DNA from: an uncultured Bacteroidales bacterium
GTDB lineage: Bacteria; Bacteroidota; Bacteroidia; Bacteroidales; F082
Assembly (NCBI GenBank): GCA_947305795.1
Contig: CAMZEK010000015.1
Coordinates: forward strand, 1 to 53,595
Length of the DNA: 53,595 bases
Direction of reading: 5' to 3'
Both the position numbers and the translations under genes were made by a program. The notes beneath the pieces were generated by a model. That model worked only from the letters and a program-made list of their open reading frames with translations. It was not told the origin of the DNA and did no database searches. Below, in pieces: positions 33,576 to 42,832 of this stretch; within the stretch, counting starts at the first letter, position 1; every line of letters begins with the position of its first letter.

Positions 33576-34876
33576 CTTGACAACCAATTTGCAGGATTTT
33601 GTCTGACTTGTTCCTTCAGTAACTCAAAGTGCAGTTCTGTCTTGTTTTCTGTCTTGCTGGTATGCACCTTACCGATGTTTTGTTTGGTCTTCACCTTGTC
33701 GCCGCGTTTTACTGTGACGTTTTCAAGATTGGAATATACTGTGAAATACTCGCCATGACGAATGATGACCACCGTATTGCTGCCTGTCAGTTTGGTGACG
33801 CTGGTCACCTCGCCGTTGAAAACAGCGCGAGCTTGTGCACCTGAGGTGGTAGCGATGTCAATGCCGTTATTGGTTACTGTCACCTTGTCGGATACTACGG
33901 AGGCGTGTTTGCCGTAAGACGACGAAATCACACCGCGTTCCACGGGCCAAGGCAGTTTGCCCTTGTTTGCCACGAAGGTCGATGACAGCGTTTTCTCAGC
34001 AGGAGTCAAAGCCATGCCTTTCTCCGACTTTGGGGTCGGAGTGGGCGTTGTCGTGGTGGTTTTACCTTTGCTCTTGCCCTTATTGGCGGCGGCTTTCTTC
34101 TCGGCTTCCTTTCGTTTGCGTTCGGCTTCCTCATTGGCCTTGCGGATCTCCTCCGCGATGATATCGTCGATGGCCTTTTGCAGTTTCTTGGCCTGCTGTT
34201 GCTTGTTCTTAATGTCTTGTTGGATACTGCCTTCCTGTTTCTTAAGGTTGGCCACCTGTTGATTCAGCTCATCTTTTTCTTTTTGCAGTTCGGCCTGCTG
34301 TACGCGTTCGTCGGCCAGTAGGGCAGCTTGCTCCTCTCGGGCTTTTTGGCTGGCTTCTACCTCGTCAGTGATGCGACGCTCGGTGCTGGCAATTTGGTCC
34401 ATTTTGATTTTACGGGAGTCATTGAACTGGCGGATGTAGCGCAAACGGCTGAAGGCCTGGTTGAAGTCCTTCGAGGCGAAAACGAACCCCAAACGGTCAT
34501 AGTGGCTGCGGTTTTTGTTGGCGAAAACAATCATTTTGGCATATTCCTTTTGCAGTCCAGCGAGATCGGAATTGAGGCTCTTGATGTTGTTTTGACCAGT
34601 GTTGATTTCTTCATCCAGGACGGCAATTTCCTCGTTATAAGCCTTGATGAGCTTTTCACGCTGCTTGATTTTCTTATCCAACAAAGAGACTTCGTTGAGG
34701 GTCATCTCTTTGTCCTTGGTGGTCTTTTTCAACAGTTGGTTGGCGGTTGAAATCTCTTTCTGCAACGAGGTGATTTCACTCTGCAACTGCTTCTTCGACT
34801 TGCCTTTGGTCTTTTGGCAAAAAGTAGGGTTGGTGATAGCTAACAACAAAACCAATATGATAGGTAGTCTCTTCAT
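33572..34876 (-). CDS. EnvC-like murein hydrolase activator with degenerate LytM (M23) domain
   Basis: A 434-residue periplasmic protein that probably activates peptidoglycan amidases at the division site. A signal peptide (1-20, ending FCQ) is followed by two coiled-coil regions (about 25-115 and 140-255), a Lys/Thr/Pro-rich linker (about 255-285), and a LytM domain (about 310-434). The LytM zinc ligands are altered: the HxxxD motif reads NNGIDIAT and the HxH motif reads ELHFEL, so it is likely a non-catalytic regulator, as in E. coli EnvC. The window also encodes an Amidase_3 enzyme at 7956 that could be its target. It belongs to the DUF4292-TPR-dut run, 3 bases from the DUF4292 gene. Confidence 0.88.
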   Translation of the reverse strand: MKRLPIILVLLLAITNPTFCQKTKGKSKKQLQSEITSLQKEISTANQLLKKTTKDKEMTLNEVSLLDKKIKQREKLIKAYNEEIAVLDEEINTGQNNIKSLNSDLAGLQKEYAKMIVFANKNRSHYDRLGFVFASKDFNQAFSRLRYIRQFNDSRKIKMDQIASTERRITDEVEASQKAREEQAALLADERVQQAELQKEKDELNQQVANLKKQEGSIQQDIKNKQQQAKKLQKAIDDIIAEEIRKANEEAERKRKEAEKKAAANKGKSKGKTTTTTPTPTPKSEKGMALTPAEKTLSSTFVANKGKLPWPVERGVISSSYGKHASVVSDKVTVTNNGIDIATTSGAQARAVFNGEVTSVTKLTGSNTVVIIRHGEYFTVYSNLENVTVKRGDKVKTKQNIGKVHTSKTENKTELHFELLKEQVRQNPANWLSR

Positions 34877-34879
34877 AAA

Positions 34880-35425
34880 TCACTTCTGTTTTATCCTTAT
34901 ACGCTCCATTTTGTCGGTGATTTTCAGCGGAAACGTGGTTTTTTCGTTCAATTTGATGTTTTTGTATCGTATTTTGGCTGAATAGTCACCAAAGGCATGG
35001 CTTTTTAGTTGTACTGTTTGGTTTTCAACGGGAGAAAAGCCTTCATTATTGTCGAAGAGCAAAGATTGTGCCCACGGTAGACCGAGGGGTAATCCGAGTT
35101 GAAGGGAGAGACTGTCCAAAGGCTCGGCCAAATAGGTCTTTTCCAACCGGTTGATGATCCATACCGAGTCGGTGCTGACCTTGGCGCGAACGACTTCTAC
35201 ACCCATGGTGGCGGTCACGCTGAGCCACAAAAGACTGTCACGGCGCATCCTGACTTGTCCTGACAAATCATCGTATGTCAATCCGTCACCTTCGGCTTGA
35301 ATATCCATATTAGCGGTTAACCATTCGAAGGCTTGGGGCTGAGGTGGTTGTACGGTTTTCTTCCGCGAGGCGCAGGAAGTGGTACCCATAATTAAAATCA
35401 ATGCTATGCCCCAATGGAATCTCAT
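34880..35425 (-). CDS. DUF4292 lipoprotein
   Basis: A 181-residue predicted lipoprotein with lipobox TTSC in its first 18 residues. The DUF4292 pattern is visible: FEWLTANMDIQAEGDGLTYDDLSGQVRMRRDSLLWLSVTATMGVEVVRAKVSTDSVWIINRLEKTYL, resembling LolA/LolB-type half-barrels. It may therefore carry or dock lipoproteins, but this is inference. The start overlaps the TPR gene stop by one base (TGATG) and the stop is 3 bases from the EnvC-like start. The gene order TPR, DUF4292, EnvC-like is recurrent in Bacteroidota. Confidence 0.85.
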   Translation of the reverse strand: MRFHWGIALILIMGTTSCASRKKTVQPPQPQAFEWLTANMDIQAEGDGLTYDDLSGQVRMRRDSLLWLSVTATMGVEVVRAKVSTDSVWIINRLEKTYLAEPLDSLSLQLGLPLGLPWAQSLLFDNNEGFSPVENQTVQLKSHAFGDYSAKIRYKNIKLNEKTTFPLKITDKMERIRIKQK

Positions 35426-37035
35426 CAGTTCTTCAGTTTAAGCTGAATAGCGTTGTAATGGTTTTGGTAAACCTCGTCAGGCTCTTTCAGCAGTTTCAGA
35501 GCCTTGCTCATGTGCTTTTCGGCTTCTTTGTAGTCGCCTTTCATGTAGAGCACCCAGGCGTGGGTATCGAGATAGGTTGCATTGTTGGGTTCGGCGGTGA
35601 TAGCCTTTGTCGACATTTCCAAAGCCTTGTCCAAGTCTTGGTTTTTCACGGCGAGGTAATAGGCGTAGTTGTTGAGTACCAAAGTGTTGTCTGGGTCGTT
35701 GCGCAGGGTGCGCTCGTAGGCTTCAAAGGCTTTCTGTTCCTCGCCTTGTTCGTGGTAGAGATCGCCCAAAAAAGCGTCGAAGTTGGCCATTTGGATCTTG
35801 TCGGTGGTGTATCTTCGCCCTTTTTCCAAAAAGGTGATGGCCTCATCGTTGATTTTCAGGACGGCACTTGCCACGCCTGCATACCAATAGAAAACAGGTT
35901 GCATGGGGTAGTATTTCAGCGCTTTGATGGCGTGGTCGCGCACGGCTTCGTTCTCATTCAGCCGCGACTCGCTGATGATGAGGTTTTGCCATGAAAGGAA
36001 ATCGGTGCTGTCGATGGCCAACGATTTCTGATACATCTCTTTCGACTTCGGGGCGTTTTCTTTCACAAGGTAATAGGAGCCAAGGATAAGGTAAGCGATT
36101 TTGTCGTCGGGATGGGTCTCAAGGAAAGCCTCTCCGCATTGCCTGGCCTGCTCATCGACATCGTTGGAGTCTTGGTTTTTGTTCATCCAATAGTCGTAGA
36201 TACTGGCTTTGGTGTTGAGGTCGAGGTTCTTGTTTCGGATGGCCGAGATCAGCTCGTTGAAAGCTTTTTCCGAGTCACCAGTTTTGTCGTAAAACTCAAG
36301 CAAAGAGATACTTACGTATGGGTCTTCAGGGCTGATTTCTTTGATCTTCTCGTATAGGCGCAATGTGTCCTTGTCCTTGCCGTTTTCGGCGTAAATTTGC
36401 GCCAACATGCTGTAATAGCGTGTGTTTTCAGGATTTTGCTCAATGAGTTTTTCCAACTCGGCAATCAGCTTTTTCGTGTCGCCTTTTTGTTTCAGGATGC
36501 TGAGACGCTGTTCGGTAAAGAAGTCGTTCTGTCCGATTTGCTTCTCCAGCACTTCCATCTTGGATAGAGCTTTGTCGTATTGCTCCATAACCAAATATGC
36601 GTCAATGAGTTCGCTGAGCATTTCGGGGTCATCGGGATACTTTTTCGTTAGGTTTTCATAAAGCTCAATGTAGTCATCGTATTGTTCCAAGTTGCGGTAA
36701 AACTGACCTAGACGCATTTGGTACCATTTGTTCTCAGGGTCGAGGTTGGCAGCCTGCTGAATCATGCGGAAGGCCTCTTCGAAGCGACCCGCGTTATAAT
36801 ATTGCTCGCTCAATTCAAACATTGAGGCGGCATCGTCGGGCATGTAGCGCAAGGCCTGCTCGAAGTTGCGGATAGCACCGTCGGTGTCCTCGCGGTACTT
36901 GCTTTGAAGGCCGTTCGAGAAATAGGTGGCGTTCTTGCGCTTGTCGGGCTTGTCTTGGAATTCTGACTCGACCTGCTGGGCAAAAACCCCTATTGCAAAA
37001 CCGCTCAAAAGAAGGAAAAATAGTGCTTTTTTCAT
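35425..37035 (-). CDS. Exported tetratricopeptide-repeat protein
   Basis: A 536-residue periplasmic or membrane-associated scaffold. After a signal peptide (1-19, ending VFAQ) the whole chain is made of TPR units, for example YREDTDGAIRNFEQALRYMPDDAASMFELSEQYYNAGRFEEAFRMI and a C-terminal pair near residues 460-525 (LNNYAYYLAVKNQDLDKALEMSTKAI, LDTHAWVLYMKGDYKEAEKHM). There are roughly 12-13 units. No catalytic domain is present. It lies between dut (6 bases) and DUF4292 (1-base overlap). Its partners are probably the lipoproteins encoded next to it. Confidence 0.88.
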   Translation of the reverse strand: MKKALFFLLLSGFAIGVFAQQVESEFQDKPDKRKNATYFSNGLQSKYREDTDGAIRNFEQALRYMPDDAASMFELSEQYYNAGRFEEAFRMIQQAANLDPENKWYQMRLGQFYRNLEQYDDYIELYENLTKKYPDDPEMLSELIDAYLVMEQYDKALSKMEVLEKQIGQNDFFTEQRLSILKQKGDTKKLIAELEKLIEQNPENTRYYSMLAQIYAENGKDKDTLRLYEKIKEISPEDPYVSISLLEFYDKTGDSEKAFNELISAIRNKNLDLNTKASIYDYWMNKNQDSNDVDEQARQCGEAFLETHPDDKIAYLILGSYYLVKENAPKSKEMYQKSLAIDSTDFLSWQNLIISESRLNENEAVRDHAIKALKYYPMQPVFYWYAGVASAVLKINDEAITFLEKGRRYTTDKIQMANFDAFLGDLYHEQGEEQKAFEAYERTLRNDPDNTLVLNNYAYYLAVKNQDLDKALEMSTKAITAEPNNATYLDTHAWVLYMKGDYKEAEKHMSKALKLLKEPDEVYQNHYNAIQLKLKN

Positions 37036-37041
37036 TGGTTC

Positions 37042-37479
37042 TCAGTTTTTTCCGGTATGACCAAAGCCGCCAGCACCGCGTTCGGTTTCAGACAAGGCTT
37101 CCACTTGTACCACTTCGGCCTGCTCGCATTTGGCGAAAACCATCTGTGCGATACGGTCGCCGCTGTTGATGAAGAAAGGCTTGTCGGACAGGTTAATAAG
37201 GATGACACAAATCTGCCCGCGATAGTCCGCGTCAATGGTGCCGGGCGAGTTGAGGACGGTAATGCCGCTCTTGAGGGCCAGACCGCTGCGCGGGCGCACC
37301 TGACCTTCGTAGCCTTCGGGAATTTCCATGTAAAGTCCCGTGGGCACAAGACCGCGTTGCATAGGTTCAAGGGTGACGGGGCCTTCGGGCAGAAAGGCGC
37401 GCAAGTCCATGCCGGCGGAGGATTTCGTCTCGTAGGCAGGCAATGGGTTATTGGAAGTGTTGACGATGTTTAGTTGCAT
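37042..37479 (-). CDS. dut: dUTP diphosphatase
   Basis: Hydrolyses dUTP to dUMP, keeping uracil out of DNA and supplying thymidylate synthesis. The 145-residue protein has all five trimeric dUTPase motifs: AGMDLRAF (1), PRSGLALK (2), [11 protein letters not shown] with the catalytic Asp (3), GDRIAQMVF (4) and [12 protein letters not shown] (5, the P-loop-like tail). It follows the flippase gene by 2 bases and precedes the TPR gene by 6, so it sits inside an envelope operon, an arrangement often seen in Bacteroidota. Confidence 0.96.
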   Translation of the reverse strand: MQLNIVNTSNNPLPAYETKSSAGMDLRAFLPEGPVTLEPMQRGLVPTGLYMEIPEGYEGQVRPRSGLALKSGITVLNSPGTIDADYRGQICVILINLSDKPFFINSGDRIAQMVFAKCEQAEVVQVEALSETERGAGGFGHTGKN

Positions 37480-37481
37480 AA

Positions 37482-38987
37482 TTATTTCTTTTTCAATATT
37501 TTACTATTTACAATGTTTATCACTCCTTTCACCAAATCCTTTTCCATCCAACAGATGAAGGCGAAGAAAACGAGTAATAAGCCCGTGTTGACGACCAAAG
37601 TCCAAACGATGCTGTCGATGAGGATGTATTTCTGCACGAAGAACAAAGCCACGGCAAGGGCGAAATAAAGGAAGGCGGATTTCAAATCGTAGGGGATAGG
37701 GGCTTTCTTCTGCCCGACGAAATACGACAAAACCATGCAGGTGCCATAGCCCGCAAAACCGCCCCAAGCGCAGGCCATGTAACCGTATTTCGGCACAAAA
37801 ATGAAGTTGATGGCGAGCAGCACCGCGCAACCGATGGCCGAAAAAATGGCGCCCCACCAGGTCTCGTCGATGAGCTTGTACCAGAAGGAGAGGTTGAAGT
37901 AAATGCCCATGAAAATCTCAGCCATCATCACTATGGGCACCACGCGCAGGCCTTCCCAATAGTCGGATTTGATGATATGCCGCAGAATGGGCATGTACAT
38001 CACCACGGCGAGGAAAGCCAGCAACGTAAAGATAATGAAGTATTTCATTACTTTGGCTTGGGTTTCCTTGTCGGCAGTGTCGCGCTTGCCCCCGAATACG
38101 AAAGGCTCGTAGGCGTAGCGGAAGGCCTGCGTGATCATCGCCATAATCATGGCTATCTTCACGCAAGCACCGTAAATGCCCAACTGCACTTCTCCTTCCT
38201 TGCCGGGAACGATGAAACGGTAGCAAATCTTGTCGGCAACTTGGTTGAGGATGCCGGCCAAGCCCAACAGCAGTAGTGGCCATGTATAGCTCAGCATTTG
38301 TCTTAGCAAATCGCGGTCGAGGCCGAAGCGCAGTTTCTTGATTTCTGGGATGAAACCAAGCGTTATCAAACCCGTGCAAATGAGATTGACGATGAAGATA
38401 TAACCGACTTGGTAACTGTTTTCATACCAACCCATTAAGGCTGGATGGCTTTCTTTCAGTCCGGGTGCGACCAAGAAAATGAACAGGTTCAGACCGATGT
38501 TGAGGAAGATGAACAGCAGTTTCAGCGCGGCAAACTTGATGGCTTTGTTTTCATACCGCAGGCGGGCAAACAGAATGGCCTGAAAAGCATCCAAAGCCAC
38601 GATAATCGCCATGATTTCCACAAATTCTGGATGCGTGACATAGTGCAAGGCGTTGGAAATCGGTCTTAAAAAGATGCTGACCAAAGCCACAAAAGCCAAA
38701 CTCACCAAACCAACGGCCAAACCTGAAGTGGAAAAGGCTTTGTCGGGATTGACACCCTCCTTGTTGGAAAAGCGGAAGAAGGTGGTCTCCATGCCGAAAG
38801 TGAGTATGACGAGGAGCAAGGCGGTGTAGGCGTACAGGTTCGTAACGATGCCATAACCACCTGATTCAGCAGCGATTTTGTAGGTATAAAGCGGAACAAG
38901 CAGGTAGTTCAAGAATCTGCCGATGATGCTGCTCAGTCCGTAAATGGCGGTCTGTTTCGCCAAGGAACCTAATCTGTTTTCTGACAT
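37482..38987 (-). CDS. Polysaccharide flippase (Wzx/MATE-like)
   Basis: A 501-residue polytopic membrane protein with about 14 hydrophobic segments, of the oligosaccharide flippase/MVF superfamily, which moves lipid-linked glycans across the inner membrane. N-terminal hallmarks are [28 protein letters not shown] and [31 protein letters not shown]; the middle has [18 protein letters not shown] and [25 protein letters not shown]. It is first in the long minus-strand run and starts downstream of the -7 element at 39008-39015. No glycosyltransferase genes flank it, so the substrate (O-antigen, capsule or lipid II-like) is unknown. Confidence 0.9.
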   Translation of the reverse strand: MSENRLGSLAKQTAIYGLSSIIGRFLNYLLVPLYTYKIAAESGGYGIVTNLYAYTALLLVILTFGMETTFFRFSNKEGVNPDKAFSTSGLAVGLVSLAFVALVSIFLRPISNALHYVTHPEFVEIMAIIVALDAFQAILFARLRYENKAIKFAALKLLFIFLNIGLNLFIFLVAPGLKESHPALMGWYENSYQVGYIFIVNLICTGLITLGFIPEIKKLRFGLDRDLLRQMLSYTWPLLLLGLAGILNQVADKICYRFIVPGKEGEVQLGIYGACVKIAMIMAMITQAFRYAYEPFVFGGKRDTADKETQAKVMKYFIIFTLLAFLAVVMYMPILRHIIKSDYWEGLRVVPIVMMAEIFMGIYFNLSFWYKLIDETWWGAIFSAIGCAVLLAINFIFVPKYGYMACAWGGFAGYGTCMVLSYFVGQKKAPIPYDLKSAFLYFALAVALFFVQKYILIDSIVWTLVVNTGLLLVFFAFICWMEKDLVKGVINIVNSKILKKK

Positions 38988-39007
38988 CTCGTTTTCTTTT
39001 TCAAACG

Positions 39008-39015
39008 CAAAATTA
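39008..39015 (-). promoter_or_regulatory. -7 element of the flippase-dut-TPR-EnvC run
   Basis: The minus strand reads TAATTTTG then CGTT, 20 bases before the flippase ATG. It is the only good -7 match upstream of the nine closely spaced minus-strand genes. Confidence 0.5.
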
Positions 39016-39076
39016 GGATTTATATTTGAAAAGGCCTTGAAAAAGTTGGAAATCGTGCCAAATCCGGAAAAAGCCT

Positions 39077-39084
39077 TACCTTTG
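39077..39084 (+). promoter_or_regulatory. -7 element for thiL-uvrC
   Basis: TACCTTTG then CAGT lies 19 bases before the thiL ATG. A TTG at 39046-39048 is farther than the usual spacing. There is no room for a TPP riboswitch in the leader. Confidence 0.5.
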
Positions 39085-39103
39085 CAGTCTAATTAAAAAG
39101 GAT

Positions 39104-40156
39104 ATGGAAGAAGAAAACATCCCGCGCACCGAATTGGACGAGCTGGGCGAATTTGGCCTTATCGACCAAATCACCGCTGATTTCCCCTTACGCAACACCT
39201 CATCGCTGAAAGGCGTCGGTGACGATGCCGCCGTCATCAACCATGAGGGTTACCGCACGCTCGTCTCGGTGGATATGCTTATAGAAGGCATTCATTTCGA
39301 CATGACCTACTGCCCTTTGAAGCACCTTGGCTATAAGGCTGCCGTGAGCAATTTTTCGGACATCTACGCCATGAACGGCACCCCGACGCAGATTGTGGTC
39401 GGACTGGGCGTGTCGAACCGTTTCTCGGTGGAGGCTTTGGACGAGCTGTATGCTGGCATCCGTTTGGCTTGCGAGCGTTACCATGTCGATATGGTGGGCG
39501 GCGACACCACGAGCAGCAAGACGGGTCTCGTTATCTCCATCACGGTCATTGGTATGGCCAAAGAGGAGGACATTGTCTATCGTAGCGGTGCCAAGAAGAA
39601 CGACCTGCTTTGCGTTTCGGGTGACTTGGGTGGAGCCTACATTGGCCTGCTCATCCTTGAGCGTGAGAAGGTGGAATTTCTTTCCAATCCGAACATGCAG
39701 CCCCAATTGAAGGGCATGGAATATGTGCTGGAACGCCAACTGAAACCCGAAGCCCGCAAGGACATTGTGGAGCAACTTAAGACCTTGGGCATCAAACCCA
39801 CTTCGATGATTGACATTTCCGACGGTTTGGCCTCTGAGATTCTGCATCTCTGCAAGGAATCGGGCGTGGGCTGCCAACTTTACGAGGAAAAGATTCCGAT
39901 TGACCCCTCGACCGACAAACTGGCCAAGGAATTCCAAATCGTGCCTTCGGTGGCAGCCTTGAGTGGGGGAGAGGACTACGAACTGCTCTTCACCATCGAC
40001 CAGAAGGACTACGAAAAGATACAGACCCTTTCGACAGACGTGACCGTCATTGGCTACATGACCGACGACAAGGGCGTGGCCGAGATGATTACGCCCGACA
40101 AACATGTCATCCCGATTAAGGCGCAGGGCTGGGACCATATGAAGAAGCATGAGTGA
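39104..40156 (+). CDS. thiL: Thiamine-monophosphate kinase
   Basis: Phosphorylates thiamine monophosphate to thiamine diphosphate, the active cofactor (also needed by the pyruvate:ferredoxin oxidoreductase at the end of this window). At 350 residues it is within the family range. Motifs are SLKGVGDDAAVI (ATP/Mg binding), VSVDMLIEGIHFDM, YKAAVSNFSDIYAMNGTP, VGGDTTSSKTGLVIS and MIDISDGLASE, then ALSGGEDYELLFT. It overlaps uvrC by 8 bases. The pairing looks like simple operon sharing. Confidence 0.95.
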   Translation: MEEENIPRTELDELGEFGLIDQITADFPLRNTSSLKGVGDDAAVINHEGYRTLVSVDMLIEGIHFDMTYCPLKHLGYKAAVSNFSDIYAMNGTPTQIVVGLGVSNRFSVEALDELYAGIRLACERYHVDMVGGDTTSSKTGLVISITVIGMAKEEDIVYRSGAKKNDLLCVSGDLGGAYIGLLILEREKVEFLSNPNMQPQLKGMEYVLERQLKPEARKDIVEQLKTLGIKPTSMIDISDGLASEILHLCKESGVGCQLYEEKIPIDPSTDKLAKEFQIVPSVAALSGGEDYELLFTIDQKDYEKIQTLSTDVTVIGYMTDDKGVAEMITPDKHVIPIKAQGWDHMKKHE

Positions 40157-41957
40157 CCTGCCTGAAATAGTGAAACAAAAGCTCGCCGCGCTGCCCAACA
40201 AGCCAGGCGTGTACCGCTATTTCGACAAGAAGGGCGAACTGATTTATGTCGGCAAGGCCAAGAACTTGAAACGCCGTGTCAGCAGTTATTTCAGCAAGGA
40301 GCAGTTCGGCAAGACACGCGTCCTCGTTAGCAAAATTGCCGATCTCGAATACAGCATCGTCGATTCAGAGTCAGAGGCGCTGCTGCTTGAGAACACCATG
40401 ATCAAGCAGTATAAGCCGCGCTACAACATCATGCTCAAGGACGACAAGACTTATCCTTGGATTTGCATCAAGAAGGAGGCCTTTCCGCGCGTTTTCTTGA
40501 CGAGAAGAAAGGTCAACGACGGCTCGGAATATTTCGGCCCTTATCCTTCGGTGCGCACGGCGCATATCCTCTTGGACTTGCTCGGTCAAGCCTACAAAAT
40601 CCGCTCATGCCGCACACCGATGACGGAAATTGGAGTGGAGAAAAAAAAGTACAAAGTCTGCCTTGACTATCACATCCATAAGTGCAACGGTCCATGTGAG
40701 GGCCTGATTTCCAAGGACGACTATAACGTCATGATCGCCGAAATCCGAGAAATCATCAAGGGCAATATCCAAGTGGTGCTTCGTGCGCTGAAAGCACAGA
40801 TGATGGACCATGCCTCGCGGATGGAGTTTGAGGAGGCACAGGAAATCAAGGTGAAATACGACCTGTTGGAGAATTACCGCAGTCGCTCGACGGTGGTCAG
40901 CCAGTCGATTCACGATGTAGAGGTTTTCTCTTTTGTGGACGATGGCGAAGCGTTCTACGTCAATTACATGAAGGTCAAGGAGGGCGCGGTGGTGCAGAGC
41001 CATTCCTTCGAGATGAAGCGGCGGTTGGAAGAAACGCCGGAGGAACTGCTGCTTTTGGCTGTCACCGACTTGCGACAACAGCTTGGCGACCATGCTCCTG
41101 AAATCATCGTCCCGATGAAGTTAGATTACATCCTCGACAATGTCGAGGTGACTGTCCCGCAGCGCGGCGACAAGCTGAAACTCTTGGACCTTTCACGCCG
41201 AAATGCGGTGCAATACAAAATTGATTTGGAGAAACAACGCTCTTTGGTCGACCCGGAAAGGCACCAAAAGCGGGTGCTGAACCAATTGAAAGAAGCTTTG
41301 CAACTCGATGAAATTCCTGAAGTTATAGAATGTTTCGATAACTCCAACTTCCAAGGTGACTATGCCGTGGCGGGCATGGTGCAGTTCGTGAACGCCAAGC
41401 CCAACAAAGCGGGCTACCGCCATTTTAACATCAAGACGGTGGAAGGCCCCGACGACTATGCCTCGATGAAGGAAGTGGTGCGCCGACGCTATTTAAGGCT
41501 GATTGAGGAAAACAAACCTTTTCCCAACCTCATCATCACCGACGGCGGCAAAGGACAGATGGAGGTGGTACGTCAGGTCATTGAAGATGAACTGCATATC
41601 AATATTCCCATTGCAGGTTTGGCCAAGGATGACCACCACCGCACTAACGAACTCTTGTTTGGTTTTCCACCGCGTGTGGTGGGCTTGAAGCCCAATTCAG
41701 AGGTGTTTCGCTTGTTGGCGCACATCCAGGACGAGGTGCACCGCTTCGCCATTACCTTCCACCGCAAGAAGTTCGAGAAGGGATTCCTGCACTCCGAGTT
41801 GGCCGACATCAAAGGGGTGGGGAAGAAGACCGCCGAGAAGCTGCTGCTCGAACTGAAATCCGTCAAAAACATCAAGGAGGCATCGTTGGAGCAGCTTTCT
41901 GGAATCATCGGCCCGGCTAAGGCGGAAATCGTTTATGCGCACTTTCATTCATTGTAA
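40149..41957 (+). CDS. uvrC: Excinuclease ABC subunit C
   Basis: The nuclease of nucleotide excision repair, cutting both sides of a UvrAB-marked lesion. The 602-residue protein has a GIY-YIG domain (about 16-95: KPGVYRYF, LIYVGKAKNLKRR), four cysteines that can hold the iron-sulfur cluster reported for UvrC (C154, C171, C179, C183), a UVR helical hairpin (about 215-240), the RNase H-like 3'-incision domain (about 385-540, with CFDNSNFQGDYAVAG and ITDGGKGQ) and C-terminal helix-hairpin-helix repeats (LADIKGVGKKTAEKLL). The stop TAA at 41955-41957 lies inside a 30-bp palindromic element, so the present C terminus (HFHSL) may be set by that insertion. Confidence 0.97.
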   Translation: MSDLPEIVKQKLAALPNKPGVYRYFDKKGELIYVGKAKNLKRRVSSYFSKEQFGKTRVLVSKIADLEYSIVDSESEALLLENTMIKQYKPRYNIMLKDDKTYPWICIKKEAFPRVFLTRRKVNDGSEYFGPYPSVRTAHILLDLLGQAYKIRSCRTPMTEIGVEKKKYKVCLDYHIHKCNGPCEGLISKDDYNVMIAEIREIIKGNIQVVLRALKAQMMDHASRMEFEEAQEIKVKYDLLENYRSRSTVVSQSIHDVEVFSFVDDGEAFYVNYMKVKEGAVVQSHSFEMKRRLEETPEELLLLAVTDLRQQLGDHAPEIIVPMKLDYILDNVEVTVPQRGDKLKLLDLSRRNAVQYKIDLEKQRSLVDPERHQKRVLNQLKEALQLDEIPEVIECFDNSNFQGDYAVAGMVQFVNAKPNKAGYRHFNIKTVEGPDDYASMKEVVRRRYLRLIEENKPFPNLIITDGGKGQMEVVRQVIEDELHINIPIAGLAKDDHHRTNELLFGFPPRVVGLKPNSEVFRLLAHIQDEVHRFAITFHRKKFEKGFLHSELADIKGVGKKTAEKLLLELKSVKNIKEASLEQLSGIIGPAKAEIVYAHFHSL

Positions 41958-41982
41958 AGACGCAATGCATGGCGTCTCCAAA
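41953..41982. repeat. 30-bp palindromic element at the uvrC stop codon (copy C)
   Basis: It starts TGTAAAGACGCA like the isomerase copies and has right arm GGCGTCTCC; 11 of 15 positions pair, so it is more decayed. The TAA at its third to fifth bases is the uvrC stop codon. The uvrC/tonB terminator follows 10 bases later. Confidence 0.7.
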
Positions 41983-41992
41983 CAAATACAAA

Positions 41993-42017
41993 AAAAGCCA
42001 GCATGATGCTGGCTTTT
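41993..42017. terminator. Bidirectional terminator between uvrC and the tonB-like gene
   Basis: A near-perfect 12-bp inverted repeat (AAAAGCCAGCAT and ATGCTGGCTTTT around one G) with A-run on the left and T-run on the right. It lies in the 87-base gap between two convergent genes and can serve both. Confidence 0.85.
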
Positions 42018-42044
42018 GGCTTTTCTTGAAAACGCTTTTCCGTC

Positions 42045-42725
42045 TTATTGCAGTCTAAAGTTGACGGGCAAATTGTAGGACACACGCACAGGTTTACCAC
42101 GCTGTTTGCCAGGTTTCCATTTCGGCATGGATTTGACCACACGCATGGCTTCCTCGTCGCAGCCGCCGCCAATGCCACGAAGCACTTTCACATTGGAAAC
42201 GCTACCATCAGGCTCAACGACGAAGCTGATGAACACACGACCCTGGATGCCGCTCTCACGGGCAATCTGAGGATACTTGATGTTCTTGGCGATGTATTCC
42301 AACATCTTTTGGTCACCGCCAGGGAACGAAGGCATCTCTTCCACAATTTGGAAAATCTCTTGTTCGACCACTTCCTCTTCTTCGATTTCAGGGGCGACGT
42401 ACTCTTCAATCACCTCGGTTTGGTCAACTTCGGCATTGATTTCGATGTCTTCCACCTCAACGTCGTCTTGCACGATTTCCAATTGAGTGGTCTGCTTTGG
42501 AACTTCCACGGGTTGCGGCTTCTGTTCCTCTTGCTTGGTGATTTCGACCAATTCCTCTTCCACCACTTCTGCAGTACGCAGGAGACTGGGGTCGATTTCG
42601 CGCTTGTCGTAGCTCTTGTGCTCAAAGGCCAACCAAGCAATCGCTAAGCTGATGATAAGGCCTATCTGAGTGAACATCAACTTCTTGTTCTCAAGATTGG
42701 CTTTTGGTGATTTTTTCTCTTCCAT
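42045..42725 (-). CDS. TonB-family energy transducer
   Basis: A 226-residue periplasm-spanning protein that passes proton-motive energy from ExbBD to outer-membrane receptors such as the one at 10144. The N-terminal membrane anchor is at about 16-34. The linker (about 45-145) is rich in Glu, Val and Pro with an acidic run (IEEEEVVEQEIFQIVEE). The TonB C-terminal domain (about 150-226) shows MPSFPGGDQKMLEYIAKNIKYPQIARESGIQGRVFISFVVEPDGS and the end PVRVSYNLPVNFRLQ. No exbB or exbD is adjacent. A weak -7-like element (TACTTTCG) lies at 42788-42795 on the minus strand. Confidence 0.9.
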   Translation of the reverse strand: MEEKKSPKANLENKKLMFTQIGLIISLAIAWLAFEHKSYDKREIDPSLLRTAEVVEEELVEITKQEEQKPQPVEVPKQTTQLEIVQDDVEVEDIEINAEVDQTEVIEEYVAPEIEEEEVVEQEIFQIVEEMPSFPGGDQKMLEYIAKNIKYPQIARESGIQGRVFISFVVEPDGSVSNVKVLRGIGGGCDEEAMRVVKSMPKWKPGKQRGKPVRVSYNLPVNFRLQ

Positions 42726-42832
42726 GATATTTGTCTTTTAAATTGTTTGCTTTGTATCTTCGATTTGGCGCTTAACAAATCACGTTGCGAAAGTAGTAAT
42801 TATTTGAATACAAAACGCGCTCAGTGCGAAAT

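Noticed and set aside
39016..39103. Possible TPP riboswitch upstream of thiL
   Set aside because: The -7 element is 19 bases from the start codon, leaving no room for an aptamer.
39200..40201. 333-residue minus-strand frame over thiL
   Set aside because: Shadow of thiL, which has all its motifs on the plus strand.
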